Positions 1 through 5,721 of a DNA stretch of 7,016 bases are shown in pieces. The stretch comes from Dehalococcoidia bacterium. Lineage in GTDB: Bacteria; Chloroflexota; Dehalococcoidia; GIF9; AB-539-J10. The notes beneath the pieces are model-generated. The model was not told the DNA's origin. It saw only the letters and a list, made by a program, of their open reading frames with translations, and searched no databases. The stretch lies in assembly GCA_023128875.1 (NCBI GenBank), contig JAGMDB010000038.1, positions 1 to 7,016 on the forward strand, read 5' to 3'. Position 1 is the first letter of the stretch, and each line of letters opens with the position of its first letter. The position numbers and the translations under genes are program-made.

Positions 1-158
1 ACCTCACCATTCCTGATTTTGATATTGTATCCGCAATCAGGATTAGTGCATACCCATGCCTTGTAGTGAATTGCTGCTCCTTGACTGCCAAAATCGGAAA
101 GGGGCACCAAGTCTCCTTTACCGCACCTCTGGCATTTTGGGAATGAACTTTTTTCCAA
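1..158 (-). CDS. Small zinc-ribbon protein, 3' end beyond the window
   Basis: Read on the minus strand from a TTG start at 158-156, this frame stays open for 52 codons to the window edge. It carries two cysteine pairs, C9-x-x-C12 and C37-x4-C42, the layout of a small treble-clef or zinc-ribbon fold. Between them lie LVPLSDFG and YKAWVCTNPDCG. The TTG is chosen because a near-perfect Shine-Dalgarno (GGGAGGTGG) sits 6 bases upstream, there is no ATG nearby, and a good promoter precedes it. I recall similar short proteins as uncharacterised genes in Chloroflexota; the molecular role is unknown, with nucleic-acid binding or a structural zinc site only guesses. It is divergent from proA and shares that intergenic region. 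The plus-strand frame at 56-265 is its antisense shadow. Confidence 0.72.
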   Translation of the reverse strand, partial: MEKSSFPKCQRCGKGDLVPLSDFGSQGAAIHYKAWVCTNPDCGYNIKIRNGE

Positions 159-191
159 TGGTTCCACCTCCCGTCCGAAAAATGTTCATTA

Positions 192-220
192 AGCATACAC
201 TAAAAATAATTTGCTGGCAA
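192..220 (-). promoter_or_regulatory. Sigma-70-type promoter for the zinc-ribbon gene
   Basis: On the minus strand, -35 TTGCCA (220-215, 5/6 to consensus) and -10 TATGCT (197-192, 4/6) are separated by exactly 17 bases. Transcription would start near 185, about 27 bases before the TTG start, leaving room for the strong GGGAGGTGG ribosome site. Read by eye only. Confidence 0.5.
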
Positions 221-314
221 GGGGACAAATTGCCTCAAAATGAATATTACCCTGAAGGTTATTGAGATTTAAGATAGACACATATATGCACAAATGATAC
301 GATACGGAAGGAAA

Positions 315-1589
315 ATGGAATTAGCTACAAGAGAGCTAGAGGCAAAAGGCAGAGCGGCCAAGGCAGCTTCAAAAAAACTTACTTTCCTTTCTACGGAAAT
401 TAAGAATAAGGCTTTGCTCAGCATCGCTGAAGCTCTTATCACCCAAAAAGATGAAATCCTGGCGGCTAATAGAATTGACTATACACAGGCTAAATCTTCG
501 GGGATGAACGAGGCTATGCTTGATAGACTCCTGTTATCAGCAGCCCGTTTGGAAGATATGTCCCAGGATGTAAGGATGGTGGCTGCCTTGCCCGACCCTG
601 TCGGTGAGGTGTTTGAGATGCGAGCCCTACCTAACGGTTTGCAAATAGGGAAAAAAAGAATCCCCCTGGGAGTTATCGGAGCTATATATGAGAGCCGCCC
701 TAACGTGACTATAGATATATCGAGTTTGTGTCTTAAATCGGGCAATGCTGTTATCCTTCGTGGTGGCAAAGAATCTGTAAATTCCAATAGTGCATTGGCG
801 AAGGTAGCTCAGCAAGCTTGTCTGGACGCCGGTGTGCCGCAAGGAGCAATTGAATTTATCCAGTCCACGGAGCGCGGTTTGGTTAACCATATGCTTGGAA
901 TGAAAGGAGTGATTGACTTAATAATTCCACGTGGCGGCTCTGGATTGGTTCAGCTTGTTTCCGAGAATGCCGCTATGCCGGTACTTACGGGCGGCATAGG
1001 TGTTTGCCATACCTATGTGGACAAAAGCGCTGACCTTGGCAAGGCTGTGGCCATTGCCTATAACGCCAAGGTTCAGCGCCCTACCGTGTGTAATGCTCTG
1101 GATTGCCTTTTAGTCCATAGTCAGGTTGCTCAAACCTACTTACCAGCTATAGCTAAAGAATGGGCAGAGGCTGGGGTAGAGATACATTGTGATAAGCGAG
1201 CTATGGCCATCCTTAAGCCTGTGCCCTCTCTAAAATTAGCCCCGGCAGCGGAAGATGATTGGGGGAAGGAGTTCTTATCATTAAAGGCAGCTATTAAAGT
1301 AGTTGATTCCTTAGACGAAGCTTTAGAGCATATTGAGAAACATGGCTCAGGACATTCTGAAGCCATCCTCACTGAAGACTACTCAGCAGTGATGCGCTTC
1401 CTGAACGAAGTTGATGCTGCCTGCGTTTATGCGAACGCCAGCACTCGCTTTACCGATGGTGCCCAATTTGGCCTGGGCGCTGAAATAGGCATAAGCACCC
1501 AGAAATTTCATGCCCGTGGTCCTATGGCTCTTAAAGAGCTTACCAGCTATAAATGGATTATCTTTGGCAGCGGGCAAGTTCGGCCTTAG
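315..1589 (+). CDS. proA: Gamma-glutamyl phosphate reductase (ProA)
   Basis: NADPH-dependent reduction of gamma-glutamyl phosphate to glutamate-5-semialdehyde, the second step of proline synthesis; cytoplasmic, aldehyde-dehydrogenase fold. The protein is 424 residues, normal for ProA. The catalytic-cysteine segment QRPTVCNALDCLL places the nucleophile at about Cys259. Near the C-terminus VDSLDEALEHIEKHGSGHSE fits the ProA signature V-x5-A-L-x-H-I-x2-H-G-S-x-H-S-E. IPLGVIGAIYESRPNVT and the GGxxS glycine-rich stretches are also typical. ATG at 315 is preferred to the in-frame ATG at 294 because GGAAGG lies just upstream of it (306-311, spacing a short 3 bases), while 294 has none. proB, its usual partner, is not in the window. 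It ends 11 bases from the convergent oxidase-like gene, with no clear terminator between. Confidence 0.96.
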   Translation: MELATRELEAKGRAAKAASKKLTFLSTEIKNKALLSIAEALITQKDEILAANRIDYTQAKSSGMNEAMLDRLLLSAARLEDMSQDVRMVAALPDPVGEVFEMRALPNGLQIGKKRIPLGVIGAIYESRPNVTIDISSLCLKSGNAVILRGGKESVNSNSALAKVAQQACLDAGVPQGAIEFIQSTERGLVNHMLGMKGVIDLIIPRGGSGLVQLVSENAAMPVLTGGIGVCHTYVDKSADLGKAVAIAYNAKVQRPTVCNALDCLLVHSQVAQTYLPAIAKEWAEAGVEIHCDKRAMAILKPVPSLKLAPAAEDDWGKEFLSLKAAIKVVDSLDEALEHIEKHGSGHSEAILTEDYSAVMRFLNEVDAACVYANASTRFTDGAQFGLGAEIGISTQKFHARGPMALKELTSYKWIIFGSGQVRP

Positions 1590-1600
1590 AAAGTGTGCTA

Positions 1601-2086
1601 CTAGTATCCTGACTTCTTCCAGGTCATACTGTCTATCGCAACTTTAATAATTGCTACCTTGTCAATTTCGTTTACAGTATATTCATGTGAATTATCTGAA
1701 TAGTGTGCCACGATAATACTCAATGCCCTTCTTTTCTCCTCAAGGTCACCGATGAAAGAAGCTTTCCCAAAACCGATAACGCTGTAATATTTCATATCCC
1801 ACTTGCAGGGATTTTCTGTTTTTTTAACTAATTCACAATCAATATCCATCTCAAAGCAGACGTTGTGGTTTTGCTTAATAGTGTCAATCTTCCTGCCCTT
1901 GGGGGCAGAATGAAAATACAAGCAATTATCCTTATAGCCAAAAATAAGAGGCACAACGTATGGCATGTTATTTTCAGACAAACCAATTCTGCAAACAGTG
2001 GCCCTTTTTATTATTGATTCTATTACATCTTTATCTTTTGCCTTCATTTTTGCTCGCAATTCATTTAAACCTGCTTCGCTCACCAT
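1601..2086 (-). CDS. Pyridoxamine 5'-phosphate oxidase-like flavoprotein
   Basis: A 161-residue protein resembling the split-barrel, FMN-binding pyridoxamine-phosphate-oxidase superfamily, in particular the group containing 5-nitroimidazole resistance (NimA-like) proteins. Supporting stretches are the N-terminal ATVCRIGLSENNMPYVVPL followed by FGYKDNCLYFHSAPKGRK (first barrel strands and the 'HSA..G.K' cofactor/substrate segment), then NHNVCFEMD, the YYSVIGFGKA strand, and the C-terminal MTWKKSGY that recalls the 'MTGK' ending of the family. Substrate is unknown; members often reduce or bind flavins, heme or F420. It starts 14 bases after the rph stop and is probably co-transcribed with rph. 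The Shine-Dalgarno is weak; a GTG immediately after the ATG is an alternative start. Confidence 0.82.
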   Translation of the reverse strand: MVSEAGLNELRAKMKAKDKDVIESIIKRATVCRIGLSENNMPYVVPLIFGYKDNCLYFHSAPKGRKIDTIKQNHNVCFEMDIDCELVKKTENPCKWDMKYYSVIGFGKASFIGDLEEKRRALSIIVAHYSDNSHEYTVNEIDKVAIIKVAIDSMTWKKSGY

Positions 2087-2100
2087 TATTAACTACTTTC

Positions 2101-2814
2101 TTAGGGTAAGGCTCGCAGGGCTTCCTTTTGGATTTTAAATAATTTCTCTATTCCTTGCTGGGCTATGGAGAATAAAGAATCAGCGGTTTCTTTAGAGAAA
2201 GGTTTGCTTTCAGCAGTTCCTTGAATTTCTACAAACTCATCTTTATCGGTCATGACTATGTTGAAATCAACTTCAGCCCGATAATCCTCTTCGTAGCAAA
2301 GGTCAAGCAGCATATCACCATTCACAATGCCGACACTGGTAGCAGCTATCATTCTACGTAATGGCATAAATGGCAGAGCGCCTTGTTTTCTCAGATTATG
2401 GAAAGCTTGAAATAGAGAGACGTACCCACCGGTTATAGCTGCCGTTCTGGTGCCACCATCTGCTTGCAACACATCACAATCCACAACGAAAGTTCTCTCC
2501 CCCAGGGCTGATAAATTAGTGGCCGCTCTTAAGCTGCGGCCAATAAGGCGCTGGATTTCTTGGTTTCTTCCCCCTATTTTGTCTCGCGGCGTGCGTGTAA
2601 GGGTGGAGCGAGGCAGCATAGCATATTCAGCAGTAACCCAACCCTGGCCACTGCCTTTAAGGAAATTAGGTACTCTTTCCTCCAGGCTTACAGAACACAA
2701 CACCCTTGTCTTTCCCAGCTCTATCAGGGTTGAGCCTTCGGCAAAACTTTGGTAGCCCAGTGTTATAGCCACCGGGCGAAGTTCGTTATTGCCCCGACCA
2801 TCTATCCTTTCCAT
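2101..2814 (-). CDS. rph: Ribonuclease PH
   Basis: Phosphorolytic 3'-to-5' exoribonuclease that trims the 3' ends of tRNA precursors and other RNAs; it works as a hexamer in the cytoplasm. At 237 residues the length is standard. Diagnostic segments in order: RGNNELRPV (7-15), GQGWVTAEYAMLPRST (56-71), GGRNQEIQRLIGRSLRA (81-97) with the phosphate-site arginine region, DCDVLQADGGTRTAAITGG (112-130) with T122-R123, and the acidic pair D177 and D183 matching the catalytic aspartates of the E. coli enzyme. No residue loss is seen, so it should be active. It lies 82 bases downstream of ybeY and 14 bases upstream of the flavoprotein gene. An AGGA lies 10 bases before the ATG, but see the promoter entry. 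Confidence 0.97.
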   Translation of the reverse strand: MERIDGRGNNELRPVAITLGYQSFAEGSTLIELGKTRVLCSVSLEERVPNFLKGSGQGWVTAEYAMLPRSTLTRTPRDKIGGRNQEIQRLIGRSLRAATNLSALGERTFVVDCDVLQADGGTRTAAITGGYVSLFQAFHNLRKQGALPFMPLRRMIAATSVGIVNGDMLLDLCYEEDYRAEVDFNIVMTDKDEFVEIQGTAESKPFSKETADSLFSIAQQGIEKLFKIQKEALRALP

Positions 2815-2832
2815 TTCTGGTTGTCCTACTGC

Positions 2833-2861
2833 AGTATATCATTGCTCAGCGATGCCAACAA
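2833..2861 (-). promoter_or_regulatory. Extended -10 promoter before rph
   Basis: On the minus strand, TGA-TATACT forms an extended -10 (hexamer 2838-2833, 5/6, with TG at 2841-2840). A weak -35, TTGTTG (2861-2856), lies 17 bases upstream. The predicted start near 2826 leaves only about a dozen leader bases before the rph ATG, so the AGGA at 2827-2824 would sit at the very 5' end of the transcript. rph may instead be read through from ybeY. Confidence 0.4.
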
Positions 2862-2896
2862 TGCCGTGTATCCAAGCCTGCTCGTAATTCTGTTTC

Positions 2897-3361
2897 TTAA
2901 GCAACTTTCTCTAGAATCTCTTTTTCTCTAGCTCGCATTCTGGCTTCTTCTTCCGGGCGCTTATGGTCATAACCCAGAAGGTGAAGTATCCCGTGGATAA
3001 TTAGCAATGCCAGTTCTTGCTCAACGGAATGTCCTTGTTCCCTGGCTTGTTTCGCCGCCTGAGGATAGGAGATGATTATCTCTCCCATGTGAGTTACGCC
3101 GTCGGGGGGAAAGACAAAAGGGGGCTCGCTTTCTTGCTGAGGCAGCATATAAAAGGCAAGCACATCTGTGGGTTCATCCACACCTCGATAATCTCGATTC
3201 AGCCTTTGCACGGTTTCAGAGTCTGTGAGAACAATGCTTATTTCACAGGGCGAAGTTACGCTTTCTGCCTTAAGAACTTGCTGAGCTATTTTTCTGGCCT
3301 GGTTCTCATCAATACAGCCCTGAAAGTTTTGTTCAATATGAATGCTGATTTCTTCTATCAT
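2897..3361 (-). CDS. ybeY: Endoribonuclease YbeY (rRNA maturation factor)
   Basis: Single-strand-specific, zinc-dependent endoribonuclease needed for 16S rRNA 3'-end maturation and 70S ribosome quality control. The protein is 154 residues, the usual length. The metal-binding signature H-G-x-x-H-x5-H is intact as HGILHLLGYDH at 123-133, and the family motif PTDVLAF is present at 64-70, with GEIIIS at 93-98. The start is fixed by an in-frame TAA 9 bases upstream of the ATG. No Shine-Dalgarno is visible, which matches the very short leader predicted from its promoter. First gene of the minus-strand group ybeY-rph-flavoprotein. A divergent fragment of a second ybeY 5' end occurs at 3757-3891. Confidence 0.97.
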   Translation of the reverse strand: MIEEISIHIEQNFQGCIDENQARKIAQQVLKAESVTSPCEISIVLTDSETVQRLNRDYRGVDEPTDVLAFYMLPQQESEPPFVFPPDGVTHMGEIIISYPQAAKQAREQGHSVEQELALLIIHGILHLLGYDHKRPEEEARMRAREKEILEKVA

Positions 3362-3380
3362 AATGAATTATCTAGCTGGC

Positions 3381-3409
3381 ATCATAACATGTGAGCTAGT
3401 CTGCTTCAA
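3381..3409 (-). promoter_or_regulatory. Extended -10 promoter for ybeY
   Basis: On the minus strand, -35 TTGAAG (3409-3404) and -10 TATGAT (3386-3381, 5/6) are 17 bases apart. TGT directly precedes the -10, giving the extended TGnTATGAT form. The predicted start near 3374 leaves a leader of about 13 bases without a ribosome site. The -35 overlaps the small palindrome GCTTC-AAT-GAAGC at 3403-3415, which could be an operator or chance. Confidence 0.5.
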
Positions 3410-3415
3410 TGAAGC

Positions 3416-3450
3416 CTTTATATATTGTCATAGCGCTAGTAAAACAACAT
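3416..3450 (+). repeat. Copy A: degenerate copy of the mutS upstream element
   Basis: Two exact blocks, CTTTATAT (3416-3423) and CTAGTAAAA (3436-3444), recur with identical spacing (starts 20 bases apart) upstream of mutS (6261 and 6281) and of the mutS fragment (5038 and 5058). The 12 bases between the blocks are poorly conserved; 24 of 35 positions match overall against the intact mutS copy by hand count. The mutS coding start expected next to it is not recognisable. This copy lies beside the ybeY promoter, where an ancestral ybeY-mutS divergent spacer would be. Chance similarity in AT-rich DNA is not fully excluded. Confidence 0.5.
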
Positions 3451-3459
3451 AAACTGAAA

Positions 3460-3475
3460 GCCCGATAAAGCGGGC
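3460..3475 (+). repeat. Short perfect hairpin at the edge of the HEPN fragment
   Basis: GCCCG and CGGGC pair perfectly around a 6-base loop (ATAAAG). It sits where the HEPN reading frame is cut off (in-frame TAA at 3466-3468), so it may be connected with the break. There is no T-run, so it is not a standard terminator. Confidence 0.3.
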
Positions 3476-3768
3476 AGCCAGGGTTTCATGCTCAGCAGTG
3501 CATCGAGAAATACTTAAAGGCTTTTCTGACGCATAATAATACGGCGCCTCCTAAAACCCACGATTTGGTAAGGCTGAACGTCATGTGTGGTGGCATTGCC
3601 CCTGATTTTGGGAATATTAATGATTCTCTGGATTTCCTGAATCCCTTTTCTGTTGAGTTCCGATATCCTGGTATAAATGTCAGCGTGGAGGAAGCACAGG
3701 AAGCGGTGAAACACGCTGAAAAGGCTCGAAATTTTATCAGAGAAAAGCTGGGCGCATCAAACAGCTAA
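3469..3768 (+). pseudogene. HEPN-domain protein, N-terminally truncated remnant
   Basis: An open frame of 99 residues with no start codon at a sensible place and a TAA immediately upstream (3466-3468). It matches the C-terminal two thirds of the HEPN family usually partnered with a MNT nucleotidyltransferase (Pfam HEPN, not the HepT/DUF86 group): GFHAQQCIEKYLKAFL helix, then APPKTHDLVRL, then FRYPG followed by the long helix VEEAQEAVKHAEKARNFIREKL. Complete relatives are usually about 120-140 residues, so roughly the first 30 residues (the WLxKAExDLxxA helix) are missing. No partner nucleotidyltransferase remains beside it. The frame contains TTG/ATG codons (3565, 3583), so a shorter product is conceivable but unlikely to be functional. 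Its stop overlaps, tail to tail, the end of the ybeY fragment. Confidence 0.72.
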
Positions 3769-3891
3769 GGATATGGAAGGGGGAGTTACACCTTCAGCCT
3801 TAAGGACCTGCCGAGCTATCCTCCTCACCCACTCTTCCTCAACCAGACCACGGAACTTTTCCTCAACGGAAATTTCAATTTCCCCTAACAC
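3757..3891 (-). pseudogene. ybeY: 5' fragment of a second, divergent ybeY
   Basis: On the minus strand a GTG-initiated frame of 44 residues aligns without gaps with the first 40 residues of the intact YbeY. Both end with close matches around IA.QVLKAE.VT.P; about 19 of 40 residues are identical by hand count, and spacing is preserved. It then stops (TGA at 3759-3757) exactly where the HEPN remnant ends on the other strand, so the remaining ~110 codons, including the catalytic HGxxH motif, are absent. The divergence is too large for a recent copy of the neighbouring ybeY; it looks like the 5' end of another strain's or species' gene. No internal frameshift. Not expected to be functional. Confidence 0.75.
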
Positions 3892-3945
3892 GGCAAAAAC
3901 CTTATCCCAACATCTGGATACAGTTTACCTTTTCTTTCGTGGATG

Positions 3946-4023
3946 ACGCTCCGAGCACGTGTAAAGTCTACGTGCTAGGCTTGATTTGCGGAGTGTAGAA
4001 GGGGCAAAGCCAGATACGCTCCG
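3946..4023. other. Structured intergenic stretch with competing hairpins
   Basis: Between the ybeY fragment and the next gene (3892-4063) no coding frame is recognised. The stretch has a perfect 7-base stem, AGCACGT (3954-3960) with ACGTGCT (3970-3976). It also has the octamer ACGCTCCG twice in direct orientation (3946-3953 and 4016-4023), with CGGAGTGTA (3989-3997) between them able to pair with either copy. This gives two mutually exclusive folds. Function unknown; could be a structured leader, an element end or chance. Confidence 0.3.
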
Positions 4024-4063
4024 TCGGGCGATGTACCTATCCACATCACGCATTGTAACCGTG

Positions 4064-4884
4064 TCATTTGATTCTCGAACGGGGGTGCCTAATGCGATCT
4101 CTAAAATGCCTTACCATATCAGGAGGTAGTCCAGATTCCATTGCCAGCATTTCGAGCATGTCCATGGACCTATATAGATAATGCCGGGCTTGCTCAAATT
4201 GCTCACGCGTTGGTTCTTCATCACCCGGCAGATCTAGAACAGAAGCGATACGGTCAAAAGACATGCAAAACTCCTCTACCATACTAGGGTGCAATCTAGC
4301 ACGTCGCGATGGGACAACCATATCCCCAATCATAGATCGAAGCTCTTGAATCATAGAGATAATTTCAGCGTTACTCTTTTCCAGAGGATTCTCACTTCGA
4401 TGAAGTGATTGAAGGTCAATTGCGACAGAGATCGGAGAATCAACTTTACTCGGGTCTTTTTCAACAGAACGAATCTGTGTGATTAGTTCATCTTTGCAGC
4501 TGGCCACACTATCTAAATCTCTAGGGTCAACATGGATCGTTCGCGTTGGAGCAACGTCAAAAGGAATGGATTCACCGCATTGGATAATTTGAACCACTGG
4601 CTTTTTGACGGTGTGCCGGATGGCAAGCTCATAGAATACATTAGGATTTTTTCAGTGAGATCAGCGATGACAAGATCATCCTCTATGAGATGCTGAATAA
4701 CCTGTGGTGTAATGATCCCTGGCTCGGATATTTCATCAGCACGAACAGCATCGTATCCACATTCCTTAGCCACAGGTTTGATTATGTGCGTCAATACCTG
4801 GTCAGAACGCCGTCTCATTTCACTTCCTTCCTCACCAATAGGGGCGATGACAAAACACGTACTCGGCTTTTCTTCCTTAGCCAC
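4064..4884 (-). pseudogene. Nucleoside deoxyribosyltransferase/TIR-like Rossmann protein, frameshifted
   Basis: Two overlapping minus-strand frames form one protein of about 273 residues once a single missing base is restored. The 5' frame (4884 to 4513) starts at GTG after a very strong ribosome site (AAGGAGGAGG, 4898-4889). It encodes CFVIAPIGEEGSEMRRRSD, KECGYDAVRADEISEPG, IIT..VIQHLIEDDLVIADLTEK up to residue 79. The sequence then continues in the -1 frame as NPNVFYELAIRH, VKKPVVQIIQ, and a C-terminal helical region to TGA at 4066-4064. The break falls in a run of six A (minus strand, 4652-4647); seven would keep the frame. The 'FVI.PIG ... VIADLT..NPNVFYEL..RHA..KP' pattern is that of Rossmann-like domains related to nucleoside 2-deoxyribosyltransferases and TIR proteins, often found among defence genes; actual activity is unknown. 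The break may be a true mutation, a sequencing error, or slippage. Confidence 0.75.
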
Positions 4885-4888
4885 GAAA

Positions 4889-4922
4889 CCTCCTCCTTGA
4901 TGATATTACCGGCTCCATTATA
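4889..4922 (-). promoter_or_regulatory. -10 box and strong ribosome site of the deoxyribosyltransferase-like gene
   Basis: A perfect TATAAT (minus strand, 4922-4917) lies 18 bases before AAGGAGGAGG (4898-4889), which is 4 bases before the GTG start. No convincing -35 is seen at 16-18 bases upstream. These signals are intact although the gene is frameshifted. Confidence 0.5.
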
Positions 4923-5031
4923 CACAAATTCCTATCAGGCTTCCATAGTGGGGTGTTGAGTCTCAGTGTCTTGTTGATTGCACCACAGTACGGCGCGTTC
5001 GCCATTCTTGTTTCAACTATTAAAGGCTGCT

Positions 5032-5142
5032 TGCTGGCTTTATATGTTTCTGAATAGCTAGTAAAATAGCATTGATGGCGATAACACCACTGAGGCGGCA
5101 AAATATCTCAGGGTTAAGCAGGGGTATGCTGCGGCTATTGTT
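5032..5142 (+). pseudogene. mutS: Copy B: decayed duplicate of the mutS 5' end and leader
   Basis: This stretch aligns with 6255-6363, the leader and first 22 codons of the intact mutS: 95 of 111 columns match by hand count, and 45 consecutive bases (5053-5097 against 6276-6320) are identical across the start codon. The ATG is at 5075. After nine codons (MAITPLRRQ) two extra A shift the frame; past the shift YLRVKQ and AIV can still be read, then a TAG (5143-5145), after which homology ends. A weaker match may extend upstream to about 5010. It cannot make MutS, but may still carry the mutS transcription/translation start signals. Together with the intact copy it brackets the hsdS'-hepT-mntA block. 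The wider 4885-5235 stretch contains no other gene that I recognise. Confidence 0.85.
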
Positions 5143-5235
5143 TAGGATATAAACGGGATCAATTTCACCATAATAGCATTGGGTGGATTCAGTTATTTCG
5201 TAGTTTAGTTCAACTATTCTTATTGTAGACCCTTT

Positions 5236-5373
5236 TCAATGTTTAGGTTTTTTGAGCAGACGATGACCATTTATTGAATCTGCTAAATTGTATAATTTAC
5301 TCTTCTTCCACTCCCTCGGTATCTCACCAATCTCGGTTTGCTTAAATTCTGTTTCCCGTTTGAACTTGAGCAT
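5236..5373 (-). pseudogene. hsdS: N-terminal fragment of a type I restriction specificity subunit (HsdS)
   Basis: A 45-residue frame begins at ATG 5373, only 3 bases after the hepT stop, and ends in TGA at 5238-5236. Its start FKQTEIGEIPREWKKSKL is the hallmark N-terminus of HsdS, which reads 'F..TEIGEIP.EW....L' before the first target-recognition domain. A complete HsdS has roughly 400 residues, so almost everything is gone: after about 30 residues the similarity fades, and downstream lies the mutS fragment. HsdS normally gives DNA sequence specificity to the HsdM/HsdR complex; this remnant cannot. Its position right behind mntA-hepT fits the common placement of toxin-antitoxin genes inside type I operons between hsdM and hsdS. 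Confidence 0.65.
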
Positions 5374-5376
5374 GAT

Positions 5377-5721
5377 TTATGCCCCTTGGAAAATCTTGTT
5401 GATAGCCTCCTTTAAAGGTGGCAGATCGCGCTTTATCGTCTCCCAAACCCTTTCAGGATCAACAGCAAAGTATCCATGAATAAGTCTGTTTCTCATTCCT
5501 GCTATCTTTCGCCATGGTATTCCCTGATATTTTTCTTTTATCTCATCCGGGATATTCTTTACAGCCTCACCTATGACTTGCAAGCAATAAACTGCTGCAT
5601 AAATCTTCTCTTTATCGCTGATGAAAGATTCAAAATCCATACCTTTAACAAAACTATCAATGTCTCTAATAGCATTTATAATATCGACAAGGAAATCCCT
5701 ATAATCTCTCTTATCTTTCAT
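5377..5721 (-). CDS. hepT: HepT toxin, HEPN-family RNase (DUF86)
   Basis: A 114-residue, all-helical HEPN ribonuclease of the HepT/DUF86 family, the toxin of type VII MntA-HepT pairs. The catalytic motif RX4HXY is intact: R77, H82 and Y84 within MRNRLIHGYF. In studied pairs the tyrosine of this motif is modified with AMP residues by MntA, which silences the toxin; its presence here argues that the same control works. Other family marks are YAAVYCLQVIGEAVKNIP (41-58) and IPWRKIAGMRN (68-78). The length is normal and no disruption is seen. The start ATG overlaps the mntA stop (ATGA), indicating translational coupling with the antitoxin made first. RNA target unknown; defence or island maintenance are both plausible roles. 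Confidence 0.92.
   Translation of the reverse strand: MKDKRDYRDFLVDIINAIRDIDSFVKGMDFESFISDKEKIYAAVYCLQVIGEAVKNIPDEIKEKYQGIPWRKIAGMRNRLIHGYFAVDPERVWETIKRDLPPLKEAINKIFQGA

Noticed and set aside
56..265. Plus-strand 69-residue frame at the left edge
   Set aside because: It is antisense to the zinc-ribbon gene, has no ribosome site and no recognisable protein features.
479..890. Minus-strand frames of 102 and 87 residues
   Set aside because: Both are antisense shadows of proA without similarity to known proteins.
1586..1640. Terminator between the convergent proA and flavoprotein genes
   Set aside because: Only a 4-base CCTG/CAGG pairing is present and there is no T-run on either strand.
2450..2755. 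Plus-strand 101-residue frame
   Set aside because: Antisense to the conserved core of rph.
3017..3394. Plus-strand 125-residue frame
   Set aside because: Antisense to ybeY, whose catalytic motif and length are unambiguous.
4640..4660. Programmed -1 frameshift as the firm explanation
   Set aside because: The A6 run could slip, but there is no canonical X-XXY-YYZ heptamer in phase and no evident stimulating structure; kept only as one option.
4690..4959. Plus-strand frames of 89 and 62 residues
   Set aside because: Antisense to the deoxyribosyltransferase-like gene, and they cross its promoter and ribosome site.
4877..5101. Minus-strand 74-residue frame
   Set aside because: It runs antisense through the mutS duplicate and over the promoter of the next gene; composition is not protein-like.
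5021..5235. Open frame continuing in phase after the hsdS' stop
   Set aside because: It stays open for about 70 codons but runs antisense through the mutS duplicate and shows no HsdS-like sequence, so a stop-codon readthrough gene is not supported.
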